Origin: Fumia sp045121595
Lineage (GTDB): Bacteria > Bacillota > Clostridia > Oscillospirales > Ruminococcaceae
Length of the DNA stretch: 64,000 nucleotides
Reading direction: 5' to 3'
NCBI GenBank assembly: GCA_045121595.1
Contig: JBGVGI010000090.1
Location: 71,562-135,561, forward strand
Shown: in pieces, positions 54,766 through 61,984 of the stretch
Layout: each line of letters opens with the position of its first letter
How positions within the stretch are numbered: the first letter of the stretch is position 1
Made by a program: the position numbers and the translations under genes
The notes under the pieces: generated by a model
Told to the model about the DNA's origin: nothing
Databases searched by the model: none
What the model saw: the letters and a program-made list of their open reading frames with translations, nothing else

Positions 54766-54946
54766 ATATTGTAGGGGCGAACTGTGTTCGCCCGTCTCGT
54801 TGCCGTCAGGCAACATATCGAGTGCGAAGCACATATCGAGTCACTTGTGACATATCGAAAATTCCGTCAGGAATTTATATCGCGTTTGCTCCCTCCGAGT
54901 TCGCCATAGGCAAACCCACCTCCCCCGTCAGGAGGAGGCATTAAGA
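54766..54946. repeat. Array of short DNA hairpins with CATATCGA spacers
   Basis: From left: GGGCGAAC-TGT-GTTCGCCC, TTGCC-GTCA-GGCAA, GTGC-GAA-GCAC, GTCAC-TT-GTGAC, AAATTCC-GTCA-GGAATTT, a wide GTTTGC / GCAAAC pair and CCTCC / GGAGG. CATATCGA or ATATCGA separates the small hairpins, and the core CCGTCAGG recurs three times. No gene in the block; it lies just 5' of effector 1. Confidence 0.8.
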
Positions 54947-54968
54947 GTTCCCTGCTAACACAGATTCA

Positions 54969-55097
54969 TTAATAATTTTTACCTGTAATCTTTTTAAACT
55001 CGGTCTTGTTGATAATACCTTTTTTAACGGCAACTCTGACCATAGTTAAAGTCCAGAGGCCTTTATCGTAGTTTTTCTTAACTGTATTAAAATTCAT
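54969..55097 (-). CDS. xkdX: XkdX-family phage protein
   Basis: 42 residues. The pattern NYDKGLWTLTMVRVAVKKG and ITKTEF-like (INKTEFKKITG) C-terminus is the XkdX signature: a very small protein that follows the tail fibre in PBSX-type tails. RBS GGAGTGAT. It is the last gene of the baseplate/fibre operon before the effector cassette. Confidence 0.88.
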   Translation of the reverse strand: MNFNTVKKNYDKGLWTLTMVRVAVKKGIINKTEFKKITGKNY

Positions 55098-55107
55098 AAT
55101 ATCACTC

Positions 55108-55461
55108 CTATTCTGCGTCGGGCATTGACGCCATTACCTGAAATTCGAGTGCCGCGGCAATTCTTTCCTCAGCAGTAGGCTCAGGTGATAAAGCGTTAAG
55201 CTCAGCTTCAAAGCTTTCAATTCTCTTAAGCTTATCCTCGTCGGTTTCACAGCCTGTAAAGTCACAACCACGGTCTTCTGCCATTTTTACCATCTGACCT
55301 AAAGTACCGAAAAATGAGCCGTTGATTTCCCCTGCACCGCATATAACGGTGATGCTTTCAAGTCCTGCCACGGGGTAACGGGAAATCCACTGCTCAGCAG
55401 AAAGCACCTCGCCAATGGGTGTAATAATATTGTCTTTTTTGTTCCAAATTGCATATTTCAT
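55108..55461 (-). CDS. Tail-fibre-associated phage protein (XkdW-like position)
   Basis: 117 residues. KYAIWNKKDNIITPIGEVLSA and AEQWISRYPVAGL, GAGEINGSFFGTLGQMVKM, and a C-terminal TAEERIAAALEFQVMASM match a protein often found between fibre and XkdX genes in Clostridia prophages. Possibly a fibre chaperone or assembly factor. RBS GGAGGAAAAA. Confidence 0.65.
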   Translation of the reverse strand: MKYAIWNKKDNIITPIGEVLSAEQWISRYPVAGLESITVICGAGEINGSFFGTLGQMVKMAEDRGCDFTGCETDEDKLKRIESFEAELNALSPEPTAEERIAAALEFQVMASMPDAE

Positions 55462-55473
55462 AATTTTTTCCTC

Positions 55474-56592
55474 CTAAAAAATAAAAACTTCCGTATTGTT
55501 TACGGCGGTATCAAAATCACTGGTGCAACCACCCGCAAAAATTGCGTAACTGCCGACAGTTGCCGCTTTTAAAAGCCTTCTTTTGTATTTTAAGCTACCA
55601 ATATCCTTTAAGGTAAAGGATGTGTCAAAACAGTTTATATCGTTTAAGGTAGTATCATTCATACCACCCGCAAAGATTAAGTAATCCCCCGCCGCTATAC
55701 CACTTAACTGTGACGAAGGATTTTTTAATTGTAACTGGGCCACCTTCGTAAGAGATGAATCAAAGACCTTAGTTACGTCAATTGCATGAGATGTATTTAA
55801 GTTTAAGTTAGTCTGACCACCCGCAAAAACGGCGTAGTCATCAATCGAAGCTCCCGACGAAAAAAGCTTTGAAGTGGTAACGTCCGTATCGGTAAAACTA
55901 ATCATCGTGAGTGAGGTATCAAATGCGTAGACTCTGTTACTGTATCCGTAAAAAAGTCCCGTTTCCCCTGCCTTTGCAGAGCTTAACATGTAAGCGTTTA
56001 CGTCAAAAAGCCTTGTAAAATGAGTACCGCTTTTATCGTAATAATCGATATTCCTAACGCCCAGATGTCCCGACTGATAATGGATACCGCCAACAAATAC
56101 GGCAAATTCTCCGACGTCAAGTCCCGAAACGTACCCTTTTTCCTCAGAGAGGTCGGGCAATTTACTCTTTGTAAGGGAATTATCGTACTTTTCAACGTCT
56201 AAGTAACCACTCCCAGGCCCTGTATCAAAACCACCTGCAAAAATCACCGAGTTGTCAATCGATACAGATGCACCGAAAATTTTTATGTTGTCAAGTCCCG
56301 TAACCGAAAGATAGGTGAGTGATTTATCGTAGGTTTCACAGTCGTTTAAAGCATAAGCACCACCCGCAAACAAGGCGTAATCCGAAGTGCTGCCCGACAT
56401 ATGACCGGGTCTGCCATAGCCTAACGGCGTCGCCTCGCCGAAATAAGCAACTTCACTCGCCATAACGGGACGGGCAACGTTATTTACACCGAGATACGCT
56501 TTTTTCACCTTTCTTGCTAAGTTATCAACACCAAGGTAGGCTTTTTTAACCTTTCTCGCAACCCCGTTCACACCGAGGTAAATCTTCTTCAT
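55474..56592 (-). CDS. Tail fibre with kelch-like repeats
   Basis: 372 residues. Residues 1-42 hold three copies of a KKxYLGVxxxARxV motif (KKIYLGVNGVARKV, KKAYLGVDNLARKV, KKAYLGVNNVARPV), common at the start of Clostridia phage fibres. The rest has about six to seven AVFAGG/AIFAGG blades with intervening YDKS/FDSS segments, as in a kelch-type propeller. It is the likely receptor-binding tip that sets host range. Confidence 0.75.
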   Translation of the reverse strand: MKKIYLGVNGVARKVKKAYLGVDNLARKVKKAYLGVNNVARPVMASEVAYFGEATPLGYGRPGHMSGSTSDYALFAGGAYALNDCETYDKSLTYLSVTGLDNIKIFGASVSIDNSVIFAGGFDTGPGSGYLDVEKYDNSLTKSKLPDLSEEKGYVSGLDVGEFAVFVGGIHYQSGHLGVRNIDYYDKSGTHFTRLFDVNAYMLSSAKAGETGLFYGYSNRVYAFDTSLTMISFTDTDVTTSKLFSSGASIDDYAVFAGGQTNLNLNTSHAIDVTKVFDSSLTKVAQLQLKNPSSQLSGIAAGDYLIFAGGMNDTTLNDINCFDTSFTLKDIGSLKYKRRLLKAATVGSYAIFAGGCTSDFDTAVNNTEVFIF

Positions 56593-56601
56593 ACCCCACC
56601 T

Positions 56602-56790
56602 CTATTCGTAAATAAAATAAAGCTTTCCGTTTTCAAGAGGCGTTTCACCTGGCGTTAAATCCTCAGTCCCCGCCTTGAAAAAGTCAAGCTTTTCGTCGAT
56701 GATATCGGCGTTTTTATTAAAATCTTCAATATTGTAAAAATCGTTTTCATCGGGTTTTTTAAGCCCGAAATTCTTTGTATAGGTCGCCAT
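56602..56790 (-). CDS. Short tail-fibre adaptor / collar-like protein
   Basis: 62 residues starting ATYTKNFGLKKPDENDFYNIEDFNKN, which matches the N-terminus of many Clostridia phage tail-collar or fibre proteins. It is much shorter than those, so the fibre may be split into this adaptor and the next gene. RBS GGAGG. Confidence 0.65.
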   Translation of the reverse strand: MATYTKNFGLKKPDENDFYNIEDFNKNADIIDEKLDFFKAGTEDLTPGETPLENGKLYFIYE

Positions 56791-57317
56791 CAGTTCATTC
56801 CTCCTTCTTTGATGTAACCGTGGGTAAATTTTGTAAGCATCGAGTTTTTAAAACAACCGACAGTTTTATATCTGCGGTAAAGACGGCTTACTTCGATAAC
56901 CATATTGGCAGGTGCCATCGAGTAAAGAAGCTCTTTAACTGCGGTGGCGTTTTCCGTATCCGTAAGATGAACTAAAATCTTGTACGGCTCAACCAAAAGC
57001 TCGTAATTCCCCTCACCACAGATAAAATCAAGCTGTAAAGCAAGTGCCTTTACAGTGAACGGTGTCCTGCTTCCGAGCGTTGTTTTTATCCTGAAACGGC
57101 GGTCGTTCAGTTCCCCGTATGACGCTATCCCGAGCATTTTTTCAAAGCGTTTTATCCCCGTTTCGTCAAGAGTTTCGATAAACTGATTATCAAGTATCTT
57201 ATGAATTTTCCCCCAAATTTCAGAAAGCTCGTCGTTTTCTGCCTTTGCTACCGCTTTAAACTCAGTAATTTTTGAAAGAACGGGCGGAAGATAGCTTAAA
57301 ATATCACTGTCTTTCAC
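56790..57317 (-). CDS. xkdU: Baseplate protein of the XkdU / DUF2313 family
   Basis: 175 residues: DSDILSYLPPVLSKI start, then LDETGIKRFEKMLGI and RRFRIKTTLGSRTPFT, as in phage YmfQ/XkdU proteins (Mu gp48-like). It links the baseplate to the fibres. Overlaps the next gene upstream (XkdT) by 14 bases. Confidence 0.85.
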   Translation of the reverse strand: MKDSDILSYLPPVLSKITEFKAVAKAENDELSEIWGKIHKILDNQFIETLDETGIKRFEKMLGIASYGELNDRRFRIKTTLGSRTPFTVKALALQLDFICGEGNYELLVEPYKILVHLTDTENATAVKELLYSMAPANMVIEVSRLYRRYKTVGCFKNSMLTKFTHGYIKEGGMN

Positions 57318-58356
57318 TTACTTCACCCCTTACAGGAATTTCCGTTTCGGAAAGCTCAAGGTTTGTTTCGTTGCCGTTTAACGAAGTAAAGGTAACGTCT
57401 AAAATCCCCTCGGTGTCAAGAAGTCTTTTCTCAATCCCCGTCACCCTTACAGTCACGGGACCCGACTCGGGCCAAGCTTCGGCAAGCTCCTTAAAATACC
57501 CGTCAATTACCTCGTTTACCTTATCTTTCACCTTTAAAAAATCGTAATCCTTCTGGTAGGTAAGAGAAAGGAGTATATCAACGGGCTTTGCTTTAACGCC
57601 CTCAACTGTAACCTTATGCCCGATAGGAGCAATTCCAAGCCCCTCACCGCTTATAGGGTCAACCTCGTTTTGCACCTTATTTATAAGCTCCTTAGACGGC
57701 ACACCCACCGCTGAAGAAATCACAAGGCGAACAGTCCCCTCCCCGTAATGATGCGGATTTACAAGAACCTTGAAAACCCCGTCGATACCGCTTACACGTT
57801 CTGTGTAATCCGCCACGTTACCGCCAAATGAGGCGTTTTTAAGGCTTTCAAGATACCTTTTTCTGAAGCTTTCGGTGTCCTCCTCGTCCTCACCGGGAGT
57901 AGTGATTTCAATAACCTTAATCTCCTCAAGACCGCTTATATACTCAACGGGCAGAAGGTTTGAGTTTGCCTCATTTGCACCGCTTCCCGCCTTGTCCGCA
58001 ACAAGCTTGTAAGTGTTTTCCGAAAGCTTTTCTGTAACAGTGAAGCTTTCTTCGTCTGCCATAAAACGGCTTCCGATGGGAACTTCCCCCGAAACCTCGG
58101 CAGTAATCTCCGCACAGGTCGCCTCAAATGGCGTAATTCCTCTTTCAAGGGCACGTCTTACAAGGTACTCCCTGCTCTGGGTATCGGCAAAAGCCTCGTT
58201 TAAAACGACCTCCATTTCTATATACAGAAGCGCCATTTCAACCGCCGCAGGGGCGAGAGCGTTGTATATGAGTGACCCCTCACGTTTGTCGAGGTTGTCG
58301 GGAATTTTTTGCATCATTCTTTCTAAAATTTTCTCAAAAGTCATATCTTCATACAT
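57304..58356 (-). CDS. xkdT: Baseplate J-like protein (XkdT)
   Basis: 350 residues. DKREGSLIYNALAPAAVEMA, ERGITPFEATCAEI, LRKRYLE-like (SFRKRYLESLKNASFGGN) and YTERVSGIDGVF are hallmarks of baseplate wedge protein J. It forms the wedge around the central hub in contractile tails. Overlaps XkdS by 8 bases. Confidence 0.93.
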   Translation of the reverse strand: MYEDMTFEKILERMMQKIPDNLDKREGSLIYNALAPAAVEMALLYIEMEVVLNEAFADTQSREYLVRRALERGITPFEATCAEITAEVSGEVPIGSRFMADEESFTVTEKLSENTYKLVADKAGSGANEANSNLLPVEYISGLEEIKVIEITTPGEDEEDTESFRKRYLESLKNASFGGNVADYTERVSGIDGVFKVLVNPHHYGEGTVRLVISSAVGVPSKELINKVQNEVDPISGEGLGIAPIGHKVTVEGVKAKPVDILLSLTYQKDYDFLKVKDKVNEVIDGYFKELAEAWPESGPVTVRVTGIEKRLLDTEGILDVTFTSLNGNETNLELSETEIPVRGEVSERQ

Positions 58357-58711
58357 TTATTTCCACTTCCTTTTTCTCCCTGATATCGCCGAAAACCGTC
58401 TTAACAGTGAAAGTAACGGTAAGGTTATCCTTTTTTGCCTCAAAATCAAAATCCTCAACCGCTATAATTCTGTCATCACAGGTGAGAGCCTCGGTGATAC
58501 GGCGTTTAAGCTCGGGCCAGAGGTAGGAAGCCTCCCTGCCGATAAGCTCCGAAAGCTCTGCGCCGTAGTTCCAGCTGTACACGGGATAGACGTATCTTTC
58601 GCAGTTTAAAATAAGGTAAACCGCCTGACGCACCGCGTCAATACCGCTTGTCATCCCCCTGATTTTATGGTTTTCGGTATCCAAAAGGTATGTTTTTTCG
58701 TTATTTATCAT
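58349..58711 (-). CDS. xkdS: Baseplate protein of the XkdS / DUF2634 family
   Basis: 120 residues with gp25-like layout: ILNCERYVYPVYSWNYGAELSE ... LKRRITEALTCDDRII ... VTFTVKTVFGDI. It is a wedge component with lysozyme-like fold. Overlaps XkdR by 4 bases. Confidence 0.87.
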   Translation of the reverse strand: MINNEKTYLLDTENHKIRGMTSGIDAVRQAVYLILNCERYVYPVYSWNYGAELSELIGREASYLWPELKRRITEALTCDDRIIAVEDFDFEAKKDNLTVTFTVKTVFGDIREKKEVEINV

Positions 58712-59010
58712 TTTTCCTCCAGTCTGTCCGTGATGATAAATTTCTGTCCGCCCTGCATTCTTAAAAGCAACACCCGATCCCCCGTTTTAAGGGCGTTATA
58801 AAGCTTTAAGGTGAAATGCTCGTCACCGCACTCTGCCCCGATTTCAAAGTCGGTAAGGCTTTTTGGAACTACGAGCATCCTTTCAGTAAGTATAAGCTTC
58901 TGCTCGACTTTTACTGTAAGTGGCGAAGTCTGAATAACCTCGCCCATCAGGGCGTTTACAGGCTTTTTCTCCTCAAAAATATCAGCACTCACTTTTTTCA
59001 AAAGGTTCAA
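58708..59010 (-). CDS. xkdR: Baseplate protein of the XkdR / DUF2577 family
   Basis: 100 residues, beta-rich: VNALMGEVIQTSPLTVKVEQKLIL and GDRVLLLRMQGGQKFIITDR match DUF2577. Spike/hub-associated protein in PBSX-type tails. Four bases separate it from XkdQ. Confidence 0.85.
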   Translation of the reverse strand: MNLLKKVSADIFEEKKPVNALMGEVIQTSPLTVKVEQKLILTERMLVVPKSLTDFEIGAECGDEHFTLKLYNALKTGDRVLLLRMQGGQKFIITDRLEEK

Positions 59011-59014
59011 AAAA

Positions 59015-59962
59015 TCATTCAGAAAAATCCCCTCCTTTTAAGGATAAATCCATAATATGGGCGTTTTCCGAGAAGGTGTGATTAGCTTTTAAAACCATCA
59101 TAATCCCCTTGTATTCGGGGATATCGACGTAAATACTGCTCCCTGCCCTCACTCTTATATCACCCTTTACCCCCGTAACAGTGAGGGTTTTCTTCTCAGT
59201 TTTTAGCTCCTCTAAAAGCTTTTTTGCCATAAAAGAGCCGTTTTCGTCGCCGTTTATGTGGGAAAAATACTGAAGTACGCCGTATTTTTCCTGAAGCGAC
59301 TTGTCCTCGGCGATAGTTATCTGTCTTAACCCCTTTTTGCTGTCCTCATGCATAAGCTTTATGCGGTTAAAAGAGTTATCAATACTGCAGTTTAAGTTAT
59401 AATTCTCAAAACACGTACCGTCAAGTAGCAGATTTTTCTGTAAAGCATTTTCCTTTACAAGGCACAAAGTACCGAAATTATCGTATAAAACGAACTCCTC
59501 ACCCGTATTTTCATAGGTGATATCGAGTGCCGTTTCAATGATGTCAAAAAGGGTTTTTGAGTCCTCGACGCGGTACGGAATAACGTATTTCGTATCGTCA
59601 ACCGCCCCCGTTTCAAGCTTAAACTGTGTCGCAATAAGCTTAAGCACGTCAGACGCCTTTTTGTTTTCGTAAACTAAGTTATCCTTGTTTTTGAGATACT
59701 TTAAACTGTCAAACGCCGTTACCGTGTATTCGTTTGAAGCCCCGTTTTTCGTAAGGCTTGAAACCATCCCCTTAAACACTCCCTCATCCCCAACAAAAAA
59801 GCTCACCTTATCCCCCGTTTCGGGTATAAAACCGATATCGGGTACTGAAAAGGTAAGCTTTGAGGGAGTAAGTTTTCGGGTAGTTTCCCACTTTAAATTC
59901 TCTTTCGGCATTATAATAAAGCCTTTGTCTTTTCGTTCAATCGAAAGCTTTAAATCAGCCAA
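59015..59962 (-). CDS. xkdQ: Tail hub protein (XkdQ, gpD-like)
   Basis: 315 residues of the phage D / gp27-like hub: SKLTFSVPDIGFIPETGDKVSFF, VTAFDSLKYLKNKDN and the C-terminal DIRVRAGSSIYVDI. It connects tube, spike and baseplate. Overlaps XkdP by 8 bases. Confidence 0.87.
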   Translation of the reverse strand: MADLKLSIERKDKGFIIMPKENLKWETTRKLTPSKLTFSVPDIGFIPETGDKVSFFVGDEGVFKGMVSSLTKNGASNEYTVTAFDSLKYLKNKDNLVYENKKASDVLKLIATQFKLETGAVDDTKYVIPYRVEDSKTLFDIIETALDITYENTGEEFVLYDNFGTLCLVKENALQKNLLLDGTCFENYNLNCSIDNSFNRIKLMHEDSKKGLRQITIAEDKSLQEKYGVLQYFSHINGDENGSFMAKKLLEELKTEKKTLTVTGVKGDIRVRAGSSIYVDIPEYKGIMMVLKANHTFSENAHIMDLSLKGGDFSE

Positions 59963-60590
59963 AGTAAATCACCTGCCCAGGATAAATAAGATTAGGGTTT
60001 TTAATGCCGTTAAGCTTTGCTATTTCCTTGTAGAGGTTGCCGTTTCCAAGCTCGGTTTTGCAGATGTTGTAAAGGCAGTCGCCCTTTTTGACCGTGTAAC
60101 TCTTTGCAGGGGTTTTTACTTCCCTTGTAACCACCTTTGCCGCATTACTTGCAACAGAATATTCCTTTAAAACCGCACTTTTATACTCTTTAAGCTTAAA
60201 GGAAACAGTACAGTCGGTACCGCTTTCGGCATTTTCCGTTATCGCCATATCTTCAAGACTCACTAAAATATTGGTGTCAAATAAGGGTCTTCCCTTTTCA
60301 TTCGTGCGTGATGCAAGAAAATAAAAAGGCTTTTTCTCACGTTTTAACAGTTCAAACTTCGCAAGATAGAAGTTAGCGGGTAAAAAGCCGTCGGGGTAAT
60401 ACGCAAACGGGTACTTCTTCTGCGGAAAAAGTGCCTCGAATGAAATTTCCCTGAGCCCCGGGGATTTTAAAATGCTTATTTCCTCCCCGTTTAAAAGGGT
60501 TGATACCCCGTTTTTGTTTTTAGTAACAATGTTAAGCCTTGACGGAGTCACGGGCAAGGCAATCCCGTCAAGATAAAAAATATACGCCAT
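59955..60590 (-). CDS. xkdP: LysM-containing tail protein (XkdP)
   Basis: 211 residues from the ATG at 60590 (GGAGG). N-terminal 130 residues are the usual tail-assembly part; the C-terminal LysM is KSYTVKKGDCLYNICKTELGN ... NPNLIYPGQVIYFG. In PBSX it follows the tape-measure gene; here a terminator and a cargo cassette are upstream instead. First gene of the baseplate operon. Confidence 0.88.
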   Translation of the reverse strand: MAYIFYLDGIALPVTPSRLNIVTKNKNGVSTLLNGEEISILKSPGLREISFEALFPQKKYPFAYYPDGFLPANFYLAKFELLKREKKPFYFLASRTNEKGRPLFDTNILVSLEDMAITENAESGTDCTVSFKLKEYKSAVLKEYSVASNAAKVVTREVKTPAKSYTVKKGDCLYNICKTELGNGNLYKEIAKLNGIKNPNLIYPGQVIYFG

Positions 60591-60651
60591 ATTTTCCTCC
60601 TTTCCGTCGCCTTTCGGCAACAACTCGTATTTTCCAAATTGCAAACCCCAA

Positions 60652-60673
60652 CAAAAAAACCGCACCCTGCGGT
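60652..60673 (-). terminator. Terminator of cassette 2, just before xkdP
   Basis: Minus-strand stem ACCGCA / TGCGGT with a GGG loop, then U7-8. Confidence 0.87.
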
Positions 60674-60739
60674 ACGGTTAGATATTAAATTAAACGACCA
60701 CTTAGTGACGGGCAGTTTTTGTTACAGTTCCCCCCGCCC

Positions 60740-61234
60740 TTAATCAAGCCATTTTGGATACATCGTGCTATACTCGTAAATATTATCCTTTATATGAGTA
60801 AGTTCCCATATACCCGATATTTCATAATGTGCGTCAATGCTCTTCCCGTGATGGGAAATTGCACACAGAAATCTGATATTTTCATTCTTTTCTTCGTTAT
60901 TAATAATCGCATATCCGAAATCATCATCGACAGCGATTCTTCTAACATAGCAAATACAGTTCGCTTCCTCATCAGCCCTGTAAGCGGTCAGACGTAAGCT
61001 CTTTTTATATCCGTCAAAGGGAATTTCTTTCACAACCTCAAATTCACCGTCTTTAAGCGTTATCACTTCTCCAATTTCAGCAAACTCAAAATCCTCGTTC
61101 TTAATAAGCTCGTTTATCTCCTGACAGTACGGTATATATTCTTCTTCTTTCGGTGAGATGATAAAATTTACCATAACGGGAATAAGCAGTAAAATCACCA
61201 TCCCAATCAAAAGCCAAAAACAACCTCTTTTCAT
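60740..61234 (-). CDS. Membrane-anchored small protein, candidate immunity factor
   Basis: 164 residues from the ATG at 61234 (GGGTGATTTT). N-terminal helix CFWLLIGMVILLLIPVMVNF, then a domain containing VDDDFGYAIINNEEKN. This motif recurs in two proteins of cassette 1. Last gene of cassette 2, ended by a terminator. No family recognised. Confidence 0.57.
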   Translation of the reverse strand: MKRGCFWLLIGMVILLLIPVMVNFIISPKEEEYIPYCQEINELIKNEDFEFAEIGEVITLKDGEFEVVKEIPFDGYKKSLRLTAYRADEEANCICYVRRIAVDDDFGYAIINNEEKNENIRFLCAISHHGKSIDAHYEISGIWELTHIKDNIYEYSTMYPKWLD

Positions 61235-61238
61235 AAAA

Positions 61239-61967
61239 TCACCCAACCCGAAAATCATCTTCTTTGGCGAGTTTTTTGCCGTGTTTGTCGCAAACAGTCA
61301 AAACCTTTTCCAAAAGTTCTTTTTTACTGTATTTATCCTTTTTAAACTTAACCTGAAAAACAGTGTGCCAGTTTACAAAGCTTATAAATATATCGGGTTT
61401 TTCAGAATCCGTGAATTTAAGCATTTCTTCTTTGTTTTTAAAGTCTAACAAAAGATTGAAATCCTTGTACCCGTAAAGCTCGGGAAATACGTGATCTAAA
61501 TTATGAAGCAAGGAAAAATAAGTTTTTATAAGCTTAATATCAGCGCCCTTTGTAATACTTGCAATATCGAGTTTATCGACAAAAACCTTGTCACAAGGGA
61601 AATTATATACTTTTAAAAATGCTTTATAATACTCGCCTAACAGATTTTCTGTATAACTGTCCGGCATCTGGCGTAAAAGTTTCCTTTTTTGCTTTTCTTC
61701 CTTTTGGGTCAGTGTTCTCGGCTGTCCGCCAACATCAAAAGTATTAAAGACAGTATGTCCTTCCAGTAACACTTCAAAAAGGTCGGTTGCAAAGGGAATA
61801 AGACCTTCAAAATCATCTTCACAGTCCGCATCGAAGTAAGCAATCTCAAACTTGTCCATATCAGAATCTGCAGAGAGTCTGTCGTTTAAGTGAAAACTGT
61901 TATACACTACTAAAAGACTTGCATCACAGTCCTCACAATCCATAAAATCATCAATGTTATAAAGCAT
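61239..61967 (-). CDS. Unknown soluble protein, candidate immunity factor for effector 2
   Basis: 242 residues, acidic, no signal peptide or membrane segment. Starts LYNIDDFMDCEDCDASLLVV. Central part has FDVGGQPRTLTQKEEKQKRKLLRQMPDSYTE; no family recognised. It follows the 594-residue effector-like gene by 17 bases, the standard immunity position. Its first 63 bases plus leader are duplicated at 51.2 kb. Confidence 0.6.
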   Translation of the reverse strand: MLYNIDDFMDCEDCDASLLVVYNSFHLNDRLSADSDMDKFEIAYFDADCEDDFEGLIPFATDLFEVLLEGHTVFNTFDVGGQPRTLTQKEEKQKRKLLRQMPDSYTENLLGEYYKAFLKVYNFPCDKVFVDKLDIASITKGADIKLIKTYFSLLHNLDHVFPELYGYKDFNLLLDFKNKEEMLKFTDSEKPDIFISFVNWHTVFQVKFKKDKYSKKELLEKVLTVCDKHGKKLAKEDDFRVG

Positions 61968-61983
61968 TTTTTCACCTCACAAA
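61906..61983. repeat. 78-bp exact direct repeat, copy 2
   Basis: Identical to 51201-51278; see the pseudogene at 51113-51262. Confidence 0.95.
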
Positions 61984-61984
61984 A

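Noticed and set aside
54766..54946. CRISPR array
   Set aside because: The constant words are only 6-8 bases, the variable parts are palindromes of 8-18 bases, and no cas genes are near. It does not fit repeat-spacer geometry.
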